Origin: Chaunax sp. Z400
Taxonomy: Eukaryota > Chordata > Actinopteri > Lophiiformes > Chaunacidae
Length of the DNA: 64,000 bases
Assembly: GCA_037577475.1 (NCBI GenBank)
Contig: JBAGJB010000196.1
Coordinates: 248,001-312,000 of the forward strand
Reading direction: 5' to 3'
The translations under genes were made by a program, and so were the position numbers. Under the pieces are notes generated by a model. The model searched no databases. It had not been told where the DNA came from and worked only from the letters and a program-made list of their open reading frames with translations. Below, piece after piece: positions 48,610 through 61,245 of the stretch; positions within the stretch are counted from its first letter, which is position 1; each line of letters opens with the position of its first letter.

Positions 48610-50329
48610 GAACGGAAGGTCGGAGAGACTCGGGGATAAGCTCTTTCAATGGTTTTATGGGGTCTCCAAGAACGCCAGCAGGTAAACCGAGGCCCTACGA
48701 CTTACGGTTCCCGAGATATGACGTATTTTTGGTGATTTTTGGAATGTTTGTATCTCGGGAACTAAAGGTCGTAGAGACTCGGGACCAACGTCCGTCTAGC
48801 GGTTTATGTGGTCTCTGAGAACACCAGTCTTTGTCCCGAGTCTGTGCGACCTTCCTTTCCCAAGATATGACATGTCCAGTAGGGGCGTATTTTGAATGTC
48901 TGTATCTCGGGAACGGAAGGTCGTAGAGACACGGGGAGAAGTCTGGCGTGTTCAGAGACCACGAATTATGTCCGACGGATCAGGGTCCCGAGTCTCTACG
49001 ACCTTCCGTTCCCGAGTTATACTCAAGTTTATTTTCCCATTGAAGTGAATGGGCTTTGGTTCGCCTATAGTGAATGTGTGTATCTCGGAAACGGAAGGTC
49101 GTAGAGACTCGGGACCAACGTCCGTCTAGGGGTTTATGTGGTCTCTGAGAACACCAGTCTTTGTCCCGAGTCTGTGCGACCTTCATTTCCCGAGATATGA
49201 CATGTCCAGTAGGGGCGTATTTTGAATGTCTGTATCTCGGGAACGGAAGGTCGTAGAGACTCGGGGATAAGCTCTTTCAATGGTTTTATGCAGTCTCCAA
49301 GAACGCCAGCAGGTAAACCGAGTCTCTACGACTTACGGTTCCCGAGATATGACATGTATTTTTGGTGATTTTTGGAATGTTTGTATCTCGGGAACGGAAG
49401 GTCGTAGAGACTCGGGGAGAAGTCTTGCGTGTTCAGGGACCACGAATTATGTCAGACGGATCAGGGTCCCGAGTCTCTACGACCTTCCGTTCCCGAGTTT
49501 TACTCAAGTTTATTTTCCCATTGAAGTGAATGGGGTTTGGTTCGCCTATAGTGAATGTGTGTATCTCGGAAACGGAAGGTCGTAGAGACCTGGGACCAAC
49601 GTCCGTCTAGGGGTTTATGTGGTCTCTGAGAACACCAGTCTTTGTCCCGAGTCTGTGCGACCTTCCTTTCCCGAGATATGACATGTCCAGTAGGGGCGTA
49701 TTTTGAATGTCTGTATCTCGGGAACGGAAGGTCGTAGAGACTCGGGGATAAGCTCTTTCAATGGTTTTATGCAGTCTCCAAGAACGCCAGCAGGTAAACC
49801 GAGTCTCTACGACTTACGGTTCCCGAGATATGACATGTATTTTTGGTGATTTTTGGAATGTTTGTATCTCGGGAACGGAAGGTCGTAGAGACTCGGGGAG
49901 AAGTCTTGCGTGTTCAGGGACCACGAATTATGTCAGACGGATCAGGGTCCCGAGTCTCTACGACCTTCCGTTCCCGAGTTTTACTCAAGTTTATTTTCCC
50001 ATTGAAGTGAATGGGGTTTGGTTCGCCTATAGTGAATGTGTGTATCTCGGAAACGGAAGGTCGTAGAGACCTGGGACCAACGTCCGTCTAGGGGTTTATG
50101 TGGTCTCTGAGAACACCAGTCTTTGTCCCGAGTCTGTGCGACCTTCCTTTCCCGAGATATGACATGTCCAGTAGGGGCGTATTTTGAATGTCTGTATCTC
50201 GGGAACGGAAGGTCGTAGAGACTAGCGGACAAGTGTGGGTTAGGGGTTAGGGTTAGGGTTAGGGTTAGGGTTAGGTTAGGTTAAGGGGATAAAAACTCAA
50301 TCGGGGCCGTACCCGGGTTGGTAACTTTT
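48610..50329 (+). repeat. Block 36: A(149)-C-B-C-(A-B-C)x2-T, 1,720 bp
   Basis: Monomer starts: 48610 A variant, 48759 C, 48911 B (GAGACACGGGG), 49089 C (CTTCATTTCCC), 49241 A, 49392 B, 49570 C, 49722 A, 49873 B, 50051 C, 50203 T (127 bp). The two A-B-C cycles share GAAGTCTTGCG and GAGTTTTACTC, so the second is a 481-bp copy. Confidence 0.9.
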
Positions 50330-51892
50330 GAACGGAAGGTCGGAGAGACTCGGGGATAAGCTCTTTCAATGGTTTTATGGGGTCTCCAAGAACGCCAGCA
50401 GGTAAACCGAGGCCCTACGACTTACGGTTCCCGAGATATGACGTATTTTTGGTGATTTTTGGAATGTTTGTATCTCGGGAACTAAAGGTCGTAGAGACTC
50501 GGGACCAACGTCCGTCTAGCGGTTTATGTGGTCTCTGAGAACACCAGTCTTTGTCCCGAGTCTGTGCGACCTTCCTTTCCCAAGATATGACATGTCCAGT
50601 AGGGGCGTATTTTGAATGTCTGTATCTCGGGAACGGAAGGTCGTAGAGACTCGGGGAGAAGTCTGGCGTGTTCAGAGACCACGAATTATGTCCGACGGAT
50701 CAGGGTCCCGAGTCTCTACGACCTTCCGTTCCCGAGTTATACTCAAGTTTATTTTCCCATTGAAGTGAATGGGCTTTGGTTCGCCTATAGTGAATGTGTG
50801 TATCTCGGAAACGGAAGGTCATAGAGACTCGGGACCAACGTCCGTCTAGGGGTTTATGTGGTCTCTGAGAACACCAGACTTTGTCCCGAGTCTGTGCGAC
50901 CTTCCTTTCCCGAGATATGACATGTCCAGTAGGGGCGTATTTTGAATGTCTGTATCTCGGGAACGGAAGGTCGTAGAGACTCGGGGATAAGCTCTTTCAA
51001 TGGTTTTATGGAGTCTCCAAGAACGCCAGCAGGTAAACCGAGTCTCTACGACTTACGGTTCCCGAGATATGACATGTATTTTTGGTGATTTTTGGAATGT
51101 TTGTATCTCGGGAACGGAAGGTCGTAGAGACTCGGGGAGAAGTCTGGCGTGTTCAGGGACCACGAATTATGTCCGACCGATCAGGGTCCCGAGTCTCTAC
51201 GACCTTCCGTTCCCGAGTTATACTCAAGTTTATTTTCCCATTGAAGTGAATGGGGTTTGGTTCGCCTATAGTGAATGTGTGTATCTCTGAAACGGAAGGT
51301 CATAGAGACTCGGGACCAACGTCCTTCTAGGGGTTTATGTGGTCTCTGAGAACACCAGTCTTTGTCCCGAGTCTGTGCGACCTTCCTTTCCCGAGATATG
51401 ACATGTCCAGTAGGGGCGTATTTTGAATGTCTGTATCTCGGGAACGGAAGGTCGTAGAGACACGGGGAGAAGTCTGGCGTGTTCAGAGACCACGAATTAT
51501 GTCCGACGGATCAGGGTCCCGAGTCTCTACGACCTTCCGTTCCCGAGTTATACTCAAGTTTATTTTCCCATTGAAGTGAATGGGCTTTGGTTCGCCTATA
51601 GTGAATGTGTGTATCTCGGAAACGGAAGGTCGTAGAGACTCGGGACCAACGTCCGTCTAGGGGTTTATGTGGTCTCTGAGAACACCAGTCTTTGTCCCGA
51701 GTCTGTGCGACCTTCCTTTCCCGAGATATGACATGTCCAGTAGGGGCGTATTTTGAATGTCTGTATCTCGGGAACGGAAGGTCGTAGAGACTAGCGGACA
51801 AGTGTGGGTTAGGGGTTAGGGTTAGGGTTAGGGTTAGGTTAGGTTAAGGGGATAAAAACTCAATCGGGGCCGTACCCGGGTTGGTAACTTTT
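50330..51892 (+). repeat. Block 37: A(149)-C-B-C-A-B-C-B-C-T, 1,563 bp
   Basis: Monomer starts: 50330 A variant, 50479 C, 50631 B, 50809 C (AAGGTCATAGAG, ACCAGACTTTG), 50961 A, 51112 B, 51290 C, 51442 B, 51620 C, 51772 T (121 bp). It matches block 34 at an offset of 4,042 bp and shares ACCAGACTTTG. Confidence 0.9.
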
Positions 51893-54800
51893 GAACGGAA
51901 GGTCGTAGAGACTCGGGGATAAGCTCTTTCAATGGTTTTATGGGGTCTCCAAGAACGCCAGCAGGTAAACCGAGTCCCTACGACTTACGGTTCCTGAGAT
52001 ATGACATGTATTTTTGGTGATTTTTGGAATGTTTGTATCTCGGGAACGAAAGGTCGTAGAGACTCGGGACCAACGTCCTTCTAGGGGTTTATGTGGTCTC
52101 TGAGAACACCAGTCTTTGTCCCGAGTCTGTGCGACCTTCCTTTCCCGAGATATGACATGTCCAGTAGGGGCGTATTTTGAATGTCTGTATCTCGGGAACG
52201 GAAGGTCGTAGAGACACGGGGAGAAGTCTGGCGTGTTCAGAGACCACGAATTATGTCCGACGGATCAGGGTCCCGAGTCTCTACGACCTTCCGTTCCCGA
52301 GTTATACTCAAGTTTATTTTCCCATTGAAGTGAATGGGCTTTGGTTCGCCTATAGTGAATGTGTGTATCTCGGAAACGGAAGGTCGTAGAGACTCGGGAC
52401 CAACGTCCGTCTAGGGGTTTATGTGGTCTCTGAGAACACCAGTCTTTGTCCCGAGTCTGTGCGACCTTCCTTTCCCGAGATATGACATGTCCAGTAGGGG
52501 CGTATTTTGAATGTCTGTATCTCGGGAACGGAAGGTCGTAGAGACTCGGGGATAAGCTCTTTCAATGGTTTTATGGAGTCTCCAAGAACGGCAGCAGGTA
52601 AACCGAGTCTCTACGACTTACGGTTCCCGAGATATGACATGTATTTTTGGTGATTTTTGGAATGTTTGTATCTCGGGAACGGAAGGTCGTAGAGACTCGG
52701 GGAGAAGTCTGGCGTGTTCAGGGACCACGAATTATGTCCGACCGATCAGGGTCCCGAGTCTCTACGACCTTCCGTTCCCGAGTTATACTCAAGTTTATTT
52801 TCCCATTGAAGTGAATGGGGTTTGGTTCGCCTATAGTGAATGTGTGTATCTCTGAAACGGAAGGTCGTAGAGACTCGGGACCAACGTCCTTCTAGGGGTT
52901 TATGTGGTCTCTGAGAACACCAGTCTTTGTCCCGAGTCTGTGCGACCTTCCTTTCCCGAGATATGACATGTCCAGTAGGGGCGTATTTTGAATGTCTGTA
53001 TCTCGGGAACGGAAGGTCGTAGAGACACGGGGAGAAGTCTGGCGTGTTCAGAGACCACGAATTATGTCCGACGGATCAGGGTCCCGAGTCTCTACGACCT
53101 TCCGTTCCCGAGTTATACTCAAGTTTATTTTCCCATTGAAGTGAATGGGCTTTGGTTCGCCTATAGTGAATGTGTGTATCTCGGAAACGGAAGGTCGTAG
53201 AGACTCGGGACCAACGTCCGTCTAGGGGTTTATGTGGTCTCTGAGAACACCAGTCTTTGTCCCGAGTCTGTGCGACCTTCCTTTCCCGAGATATGACATG
53301 TCCAGTAGGGGCGTATTTTGAATGTCTGTATCTCGGGAACGGAAGGTCGTAGAGACTCGGGGATAAGCTCTTTCAATGGTTTTATGGAGTCTCCAAGAAC
53401 GGCAGCAGGTAAACCGAGTCTCTACGACTTACGGTTCCCGAGATATGACATGTATTTTTGGTGATTTTTGGAATGTTTGTATCTCGGGAACGGAAGGTCG
53501 TAGAGACTCGGGGAGAAGTCTGGCGTGTTCAGGGACCACGAATTATGTCCGACCGATCAGGGTCCCGAGTCTCTACGACCTTCCGTTCCCGAGTTATACT
53601 CAAGTTTATTTTCCCATTGAAGTGAATGGGGTTTGGTTCGCCTATAGTGAATGTGTGTATCTCTGAAACGGAAGGTCGTAGAGACTCGGGACCAACGTCC
53701 TTCTAGGGGTTTATGTGGTCTCTGAGAACACCAGTCTTTGTCCCGAGTCTGTGCGACCTTCCTTTCCCGAGATATGACATGTCCAGTAGGGGCGTATTTT
53801 GAATGTCTGTATCTCGGGAACGGAAGGTCGTAGAGACACGGGGAGAAGTCTGGCGTGTTCAGAGACCACGAATTATGTCCGACGGATCAGGGTCCCGAGT
53901 CTCTACGACCTTCCGTTCCCGAGTTATACTCAAGTTTATTTTCCCATTGAAGTGAATGGGCTTTGGTTCGCCTATAGTGAATGTGTGTATCTCGGAAACG
54001 GAAGGTCGTAGAGACTCGGGACCAACGTCCGTCTAGGGGTTTATGTGGTCTCTGAGAACACCAGTCTTTGTCCCGAGTCTGTGCGACCTTCCTTTCCCGA
54101 GATATGACATGTCCAGTAGGGGCGTATTTTGAATGTCTGTATCTCGGGAACGGAAGGTCGTAGAGACTCGGGGATAAGCTCTTTCAATGGTTTTATGGAG
54201 TCTCCAAGAACGGCAGCAGGTAAACCGAGTCTCTACGACTTACGGTTCCCGAGATATGACATGTATTTTTGGTGATTTTTGGAATGTTTGTATCTCGGGA
54301 ACGGAAGGTTGTAGAGACTCGGGGAGAAGTCTGGCGTGTTCAGGGACCACGAATTATGTCCGACCGATCAGGGTCCCGAGTCTCTACGACCTTCCGTTCC
54401 CGAGTTATACTCAAGTTTATTTTCCCATTGAAGTGAATGGGGTTTGGTTCGCCTATAGTGAATGTGTGTATCTCTGAAACGGAAGGTCGTAGAGACTCGG
54501 GACCAACGTCCTTCTAGGGGTTTATGTGGTCTCTGAGAACACCAGTCTTTGTCCCGAGTCTGTGCGACCTTCCTTTCCCGAGATATGACATGTCCAGTAG
54601 GGGCGTATTTTGAATGTCTGTATCTCGGGAACGGAAGGTCGTAGAGACACGGGGAGAAGTCTGGCGTGTTCAGAGACCACGAATTATGTCCGACGGATCA
54701 GGGTCCCGAGTCTCTACGACCTTCCGTTCCCGAGTTATACTCAAGTTTATTTTCCCATTGAAGTGAATGGGCTTTGGTTCACCTATAGTGAATGTGTGTA

Positions 54801-55075
54801 TCTCGGAAATGGAAGGTCGTAGAGACTCGGGACCAACGTCCGTCTAGGGGTTTATGTGGTCTCTGAGAACACCAGTCTTTGTCCCGAGTCTGTGCGACCT
54901 TCCTTTCCCGAGATATGACATGTCCAGTAGGGGCGTATTTTGAATGTCTGTATCTCGGGAACGGAAGGTCGTAGAAACTCGCGGACAAGTGTGGGTTAGG
55001 GGTTAGGGTTACGGTTAGGGTTAGGGTTAAGGGGATAAAAACTCAATCGGGGCCCTACCCGGGTTGGTAACTTTT
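51893..55075 (+). repeat. Block 38: A-C-B-C-(A-B-C-B-C)x3-T, 3,183 bp, longest block
   Basis: Monomer starts: 51893 A, 52044 C, 52196 B, 52374 C; then 811-bp repeats starting at 52526, 53337 and 54148; T at 54959 (117 bp). All three repeats carry the private AAGAACGGCAGCAGG change in A. The closing T is the first of the right-edge type (AGAAACTCGCGGAC, a TTACGG unit, GGCCCTACCCGGG). Confidence 0.9.
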
Positions 55076-55677
55076 GAACGGAAGGTCGTAGAGACTCTGG
55101 GATAAGCTCTTTCAATGGTTTTATGGGGTCTCCAAGAACGCCAGCAGGTAAACCGAGTCTCTACGACTTACGGTTCCCGAGATATGACATGTATTTTTGG
55201 TGATTTTTGGAATGTTTGTATCTCGGGAACGGAAGGTCGTAGAGACTCGGGGAGAAGTCTGGCGTGTTCAGGGACCACGAATTATGTCTGACGGATTAGG
55301 GTCCCGAGTCTCTACGACCTTCCGTTCCCGAGTTATACTCAAGTTTATTTTCGCATTGAAGTGAATGGGGTTTGGTTCGCCTATAGTGAATGTGTGTATC
55401 TCGGAAACGGAAGGTCGTAGAGACTCGGGACCAACGTCCGTCTAGGGGTTTATGTGGTCTCTGAGAACACCAGTCTTTGTCCCGAGTCTGTGCGACCTTC
55501 CTTTCCCGAGATATGACATGTCCAGTAGGGGCGTATTTTGAATGTCTGTATCTCGGGAACGGAAGGTCGTAGAGACTAGCGGACAAGTGTGGGTTAGGGG
55601 TTAGGGTTAGGGTTAGGGTTAGGTTAGGTTAAGGGGATAAAAACTCAATCGGGGCCGTACCCGGGTTGGTAACTTTT
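55076..55677 (+). repeat. Block 39: A-B-C-T, 602 bp
   Basis: Monomer starts: 55076 A (GACTCTGGG), 55227 B (TTTTCGCATTG, ATGTCTGACGG), 55405 C, 55557 T (121 bp, left type). Confidence 0.9.
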
Positions 55678-56431
55678 GAACGGAAGGTCGTAGAGACTCG
55701 GGGATAAGCTCTTTCAATGGTTTTATGGGGTCTCCAAGAACGCCAGCAGGTAAACCGAGTCCCTACGACTTACGGTTCCTGAGATATGACATGTATTTTT
55801 GGTGATTTTTGGAATGTTTGTATCTCGGGAACGAAAGGGCGTAGAGACTCGGGACCAACGTCCTTCTAGGGGTTTATGTGGTCTCTGAGAACACCAGTCT
55901 TTGTCCCGAGTCTGTGCGACCTTCCTTTCCCGAGATATGACATGTCCAGTAGGGGCGTATTTTGAATGTCTGTATCTCGGGAACGGAAGGTCGTAGAGAC
56001 ACGGGGAGAAGTCTGGCGTGTTCAGAGACCACGAATTATGTCCGACGGATCACGGTCCCGAGTCTCTACGACCTTCCGTTCCCGAGTTATACTCAAGTTT
56101 ATTTTCCCATTGAAGTGAATGGGCTTTGGTTCGCCTATAGTGAATGTGTGTATCTCGGAAACGGAAGGTCGTAGAGACTCGGGACCAACGTCCGTCTAGG
56201 GGTTTATGTGGTCTCTGAGAACACCAGTCTTTGTCCCGAGTCTGTGCGACCTTCCTTTCCCGAGATATGACATGTCCAGTAGGGGCGTATTTTGAATGTC
56301 TGTATCTCGGGAACGGAAGGTCGTAGAGACTAGCGGACAAGTGTGGGTTAGGGGTTAGGGTTAGGGTTAGGGTTAGGTTAGGTTAAGGGGATAAAAACTC
56401 AATCGGGGCCGTACCCGGGTTGGTAACTTTT
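55678..56431 (+). repeat. Block 40: A-C-B-C-T, 754 bp
   Basis: Monomer starts: 55678 A (GGTTCCTGAG), 55829 C (AAAGGGCGTAG), 55981 B (GATCACGG), 56159 C, 56311 T (121 bp). The GGTTCCTGAG mark is also in the A units at 51,893 and 56,432. Confidence 0.9.
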
Positions 56432-58803
56432 GAACGGAAGGTCGTAGAGACTCGAGGATAAGCTCTTTCAATGGTTTTATGGGGTCTCCAAGAACGCCAG
56501 CAGGTAAACCGAGTCCCTACGACTTACGGTTCCTGAGATATGACATGTATTTTTGGTGATTTTTGGAATGTTTGTATCTCGGGAACGAAAGGTCGTAGAG
56601 ACTCGGGACCAACGTCCTTCTAGGGGTTTATGTGGTCTCTGAGAACACCAGTCTTTGTCCCGAGTCTGTGCGACCTTCCTTTCCCGAGATATGACATGTC
56701 CAGTAGGGGCGTATTTTGAATGTCTGTATCTCGGGAACGGAAGGTCGTAGAGACACGGGGAGAAGTCTGGCGTGTTCAGAGACCACGAATTATGTCCGAC
56801 GGATCAGGGTCCCGAGTCTCTACGACCTTCCGTTCCCGAGTTATACTCAAGTTTATTTTCCCATTGAAGTGAATGGGCTTTGGTTCGCCTATAGTGAATG
56901 TCTGTATCTCGGAAACGGAAGGTCGTAGAGACTCGGGACCAACGTCCGTCTAGGGGTTTATGTGGTCTCTGAGAACACCAGTCTTTGTCCCGAGTCTGTG
57001 CGACCTTCCTTTCCCGAGATATGACATGTCCAGTAGGGGCGTATTTTGAATGTCTGTATCTCGGGAACGGAAGGTCGTAGAGACTCGGGGATAAGCTCTT
57101 TCAATGGTTTTATGGAGTCTCCAAGAACGGCAGCAGGTAAACCGAGTCTCTACGACTTACGGTTCCCGAGATATGACATGTATTTTTGGTGATTTTTGGA
57201 ATGTTTGTATCTCGGGAACGGAAGGTCGTAGAGACTCGGGGAGAAGTCTGGCGTGTTCAGGGACCACGAATTATGTCCGACCGATCAGGGTCCCGAGTCT
57301 CTACGACCTTCCGTTCCCGAGTTATACTCAAGTTTATTTTCCCATTGAAGTGAATGGGGTTTGGTTCGCCTATAGTGAATGTGTGTATCTCTGAAACGGA
57401 AGGTCATAGAGACTCGGGACCAACGTCCTTCTAGGGGTTTATGTGGTCTCTGAGAACACCAGTCTTTGTCCCGAGTCTGTGCGACCTTCCTTTCCCGAGA
57501 TATGACATGTCCAGTAGGGGCGTATTTTGAATGTCTGTATCTCGGGAACGGAAGGTCGTAGAGACACGGGGAGAAGTCTGGCGTGTTCAGAGACCACGAA
57601 TTATGTCCGACGGATCAGGGTCCCGAGTCTCTACGACCTTCCGTTCCCGAGTTATACTCAAGTTTATTTTCCCATTGAAGTGAATGGGCTTTGGTTCGCC
57701 TATAGTGAATGTGTGTATCTCGGAAACGGAAGGTCGTAGAGACTCGGGACCAACGTCCGTCTAGGGGTTTATGTGGTCTCTGAGAACACCAGTCTTTGTC
57801 CCGAGTCTGTGCGACCTTCCTTTCCCGAGATATGACATGTCCAGTAGGGGCGTATTTTGAATGTCTGTATCTCGGGAACGGAAGGTCGTAGAGACTCGGG
57901 GATAAGCTCTTTCAATGGTTTTATGGAGTCTCCAAGAACGGCAGCAGGTAAACCGAGTCTCTACGACTTACGGTTCCCGAGATATGACATGTATTTTTGG
58001 TGATTTTTGGAATGTTTGTATCTCGGGAACGGAAGGTCGTAGAGACTCGGGGAGAAGTCTGGCGTGTTCAGGGACCACGAATTATGTCCGACCGATCAGG
58101 GTCCCGAGTCTCTACGACCTTCCGTTCCCGAGTTATACTCAAGTTTATTTTCCCATTGAAGTGAATGGGGTTTGGTTCGCCTATAGTGAATGTGTGTATC
58201 TCTGAAACGGAAGGTCGTAGAGACTCGGGACCAACGTCCTTCTAGGGGTTTATGTGGTCTCTGAGAACACCAGTCTTTGTCCCGAGTCTGTGCGACCTTC
58301 CTTTCCCGAGATATGACATGTCCAGTAGGGGCGTATTTTGAATGTCTGTATCTCGGGAACGGAAGGTCGTAGAGACTCGGGGAGAAGTCTGGCGTGTTCA
58401 GAGACCACGAATTATGTCCGACGGATCATGGTCCCGAGTCTCTACGACCTTCCGTTCCCGAGTTATACTCAAGTTTATTTTCCCATTGAAGTGAATGGGG
58501 TTTGGTTCGCCTATAGTGAATGTGTGTATCTCGGAAACGGAAGGTTGTAGAGACTCGGGACCAACGTCCGTCTAGGGGTTTATGTGGTCTCTGAGAACAC
58601 CAGTCTTTGTCCCGAGTCTGTGCGACCTTCCTTTCCCGAGATATGACATGTCCAGTAGGGGCGTATTTTGAATGTCTGTATCTCGGGAACGGAAGGTCGT
58701 AGAAACTCGCGGACAAGTGTGGGTTAGGGGTTAGGGTTACGGTTAGGGTTAGGGTTAAGGGGATAAAAACTCAATCGGGGCCCTACCCGGGTTGGTAACT
58801 TTT
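56432..58803 (+). repeat. Block 41: A-C-B-C-(A-B-C-B-C)x2-T, 2,372 bp
   Basis: Monomer starts: 56432 A, 56583 C, 56735 B, 56913 C; 811-bp repeats from 57065 and 57876; T at 58687 (117 bp, right-edge type). The repeats again carry AAGAACGGCAGCAGG, linking them to block 38. Confidence 0.9.
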
Positions 58804-59395
58804 GAACGGAAGGTCGTAGAGACTCGGGGATAAGCTCTTTCAATGGTTTTATGGGGTCTCCAAGAACGCCAGCAGGTAAACCGAGTCTCTACGACTTACG
58901 GTTCCCGAGATATGACATGTATTTTTGGTGATTTTTGGAATGTTTGTATCTCGGGAACGGAAGGTCGTAGAGACTCGGGGAGAAGTCTGGCGTGTTCAGA
59001 GACCACGAATTATGTCAGACGGATCAGGGTCCCGAGTCTCTACGACCTTCCGTTCCCGAGTTATACTCAAGTTTATTTTCCCATTGAAGTGAATGGGGTT
59101 TGGTTCGCCTATAGTGAATGTGTGTATCTCGGAAACGGAAGGTCGTAGAGACTCGGGACCAACGTCCGTCTAGGGGTTTATGTGGTCTCTGAGAACACCA
59201 GTCTTTGTCCCGAGTCTGTGCGACCTTCCTTTCCCGAGATATGACATGTCCAGTAGGGGCGTATTTTGAATGTCTGTATCTCGGGAACGGAAGGTCGTAG
59301 AAACTCGCGGACAAGTGTGGGTTAGGGGTTAGGGTTACGGTTAGGGTTAAGGGGATAAAAACTCAATCGGGGCCCTACCCGGGTTGGTAACTTTT
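58804..59395 (+). repeat. Block 42: A-B-C-T, 592 bp
   Basis: Monomer starts: 58804 A, 58955 B, 59133 C, 59285 T (111 bp, the shortest T length). It is duplicated as block 44. Confidence 0.9.
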
Positions 59396-60653
59396 GAACG
59401 GAAGGTCGTAGAGACTCGGGGATAAGCTCTTTCAATGGTTTTATGGGGTCTCCAAGAACGCCAGCAGGTAAACCGAGTCTCTACGACTTACGGTTCCCGA
59501 GATATGACATGTATTTTTGGTGATTTTTGGAATGTTTGTATCTCGGGAACGCAAGGTCGTAGAGACTCGGGGAGAAGTCTGGCGTGTTCAGAGACCACGA
59601 ATTATGTCCGACGGATCAGGGTCCCGAGTCTCTACGACCTTCCGTTCCCGAGTTATACTCAAGTTTATTTTCCCATTGAAGTGAATGGGGTTTGGTTCGC
59701 CTATAGTGAATGTGTGTATCTCGGAAACGGAAGGTCGTAGAGACTCGGGACCAACGTCCGTCTAGGGGTTTATGTGGTCTCTGAGAACACCAGTCTTTGT
59801 CCCGAGTCTATGCGACCTTCCTTACCCGAGATATGACATGTCCAGTAGGGGCGTATTTTGAATATCTGTATCTCGGGAACGGAAGGTCGTAGAGACTCGG
59901 GGAGAAGTCTGGCGTGTTCAGAGACCACGAATTATGTCCGACCGATCAGGGTCCCGAGTCTCTACGACCTTCCGTTCCCGAGTTATACTCAAGTTTATTT
60001 TCCCATTGAAGTGAATGGGGTTTGGTTCGCCTATAGTGAATGTGTGTATCTCTGAAACGGAAGGTCGTAGAGACTCGGGACCAACGTCCTTCTAGGGGTT
60101 TATGTGGTCTCTGAGAACACCAGTCTTTGTCCCGAGTCTGTGCGACCTTCCTTTCCCGAGATATGACATGTCCAGTAGGGGCGTATTTTGAATGTCTGTA
60201 TCTCGGGAACGGAAGGTCGTAGAGACTCGGGGAGAAGTCTGGCGTGTTCAGAGACCACGAATTATGTCCGACGGATCATGGTCCCGAGTCTCTACGACCT
60301 TCCGTTCCCGAGTTATACTCAAGTTTATTTTCCCATTGAAGTGAATGGGGTTTGGTTCGCCTATAGTGAATGTGTGTATCTCGGAAACGGAAGGTTGTAG
60401 AGACTCGGGACCAACGTCCGTCTAGGGGTTTATGTGGTCTCTGAGAACACCAGTCTTTGTCCCGAGTCTGTGCGACCTTCCTTTCCCGAGATATGACATG
60501 TCCAGTAGGGGCGTATTTTGAATGTCTGTATCTCGGGAACGGAAGGTCGTAGAAACTCGCGGACAAGTGTGGGTTAGGGGTTAGGGTTACGGTTAGGGTT
60601 AGGGTTAAGGGGATAAAAACTCAATCGGGGCCCTACCCGGGTTGGTAACTTTT
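59396..60653 (+). repeat. Block 43: A-B-C-B-C-B-C-T, 1,258 bp
   Basis: Monomer starts: 59396 A, 59547 B (GAACGCAAGG), 59725 C (CTTACCCGAG, GAATATCTG), 59877 B (chimera: CAGAGACC with GACCGATC), 60055 C, 60207 B, 60385 C, 60537 T (117 bp). Confidence 0.9.
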
Positions 60654-61245
60654 GAACGGAAGGTCGTAGAGACTCGGGGATAAGCTCTTTCAATGGTTTT
60701 ATGGGGTCTCCAAGAACGCCAGCAGGTAAACCGAGTCTCTACGACTTACGGTTCCCGAGATATGACATGTATTTTTGGTGATTTTTGGAATGTTTGTATC
60801 TCGGGAACGGAAGGTCGTAGAGACTCGGGGAGAAGTCTGGCGTGTTCAGAGACCACGAATTATGTCAGACGGATCAGGGTCCCGAGTCTCTACGACCTTC
60901 CGTTCCCGAGTTATACTCAAGTTTATTTTCCCATTGAAGTGAATGGGGTTTGGTTCGCCTATAGTGAATGTGTGTATCTCGGAAACGGAAGGTCGTAGAG
61001 ACTCGGGACCAACGTCCGTCTAGGGGTTTATGTGGTCTCTGAGAACACCAGTCTTTGTCCCGAGTCTGTGCGACCTTCCTTTCCCGAGATATGACATGTC
61101 CAGTAGGGGCGTATTTTGAATGTCTGTATCTCGGGAACGGAAGGTCGTAGAAACTCGCGGACAAGTGTGGGTTAGGGGTTAGGGTTACGGTTAGGGTTAA
61201 GGGGATAAAAACTCAATCGGGGCCCTACCCGGGTTGGTAACTTTT
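60654..61245 (+). repeat. Block 44: duplicate of block 42, 592 bp
   Basis: Monomer starts: 60654 A, 60805 B, 60983 C, 61135 T (111 bp). The offset from block 42 is 1,850 bp. Confidence 0.9.
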
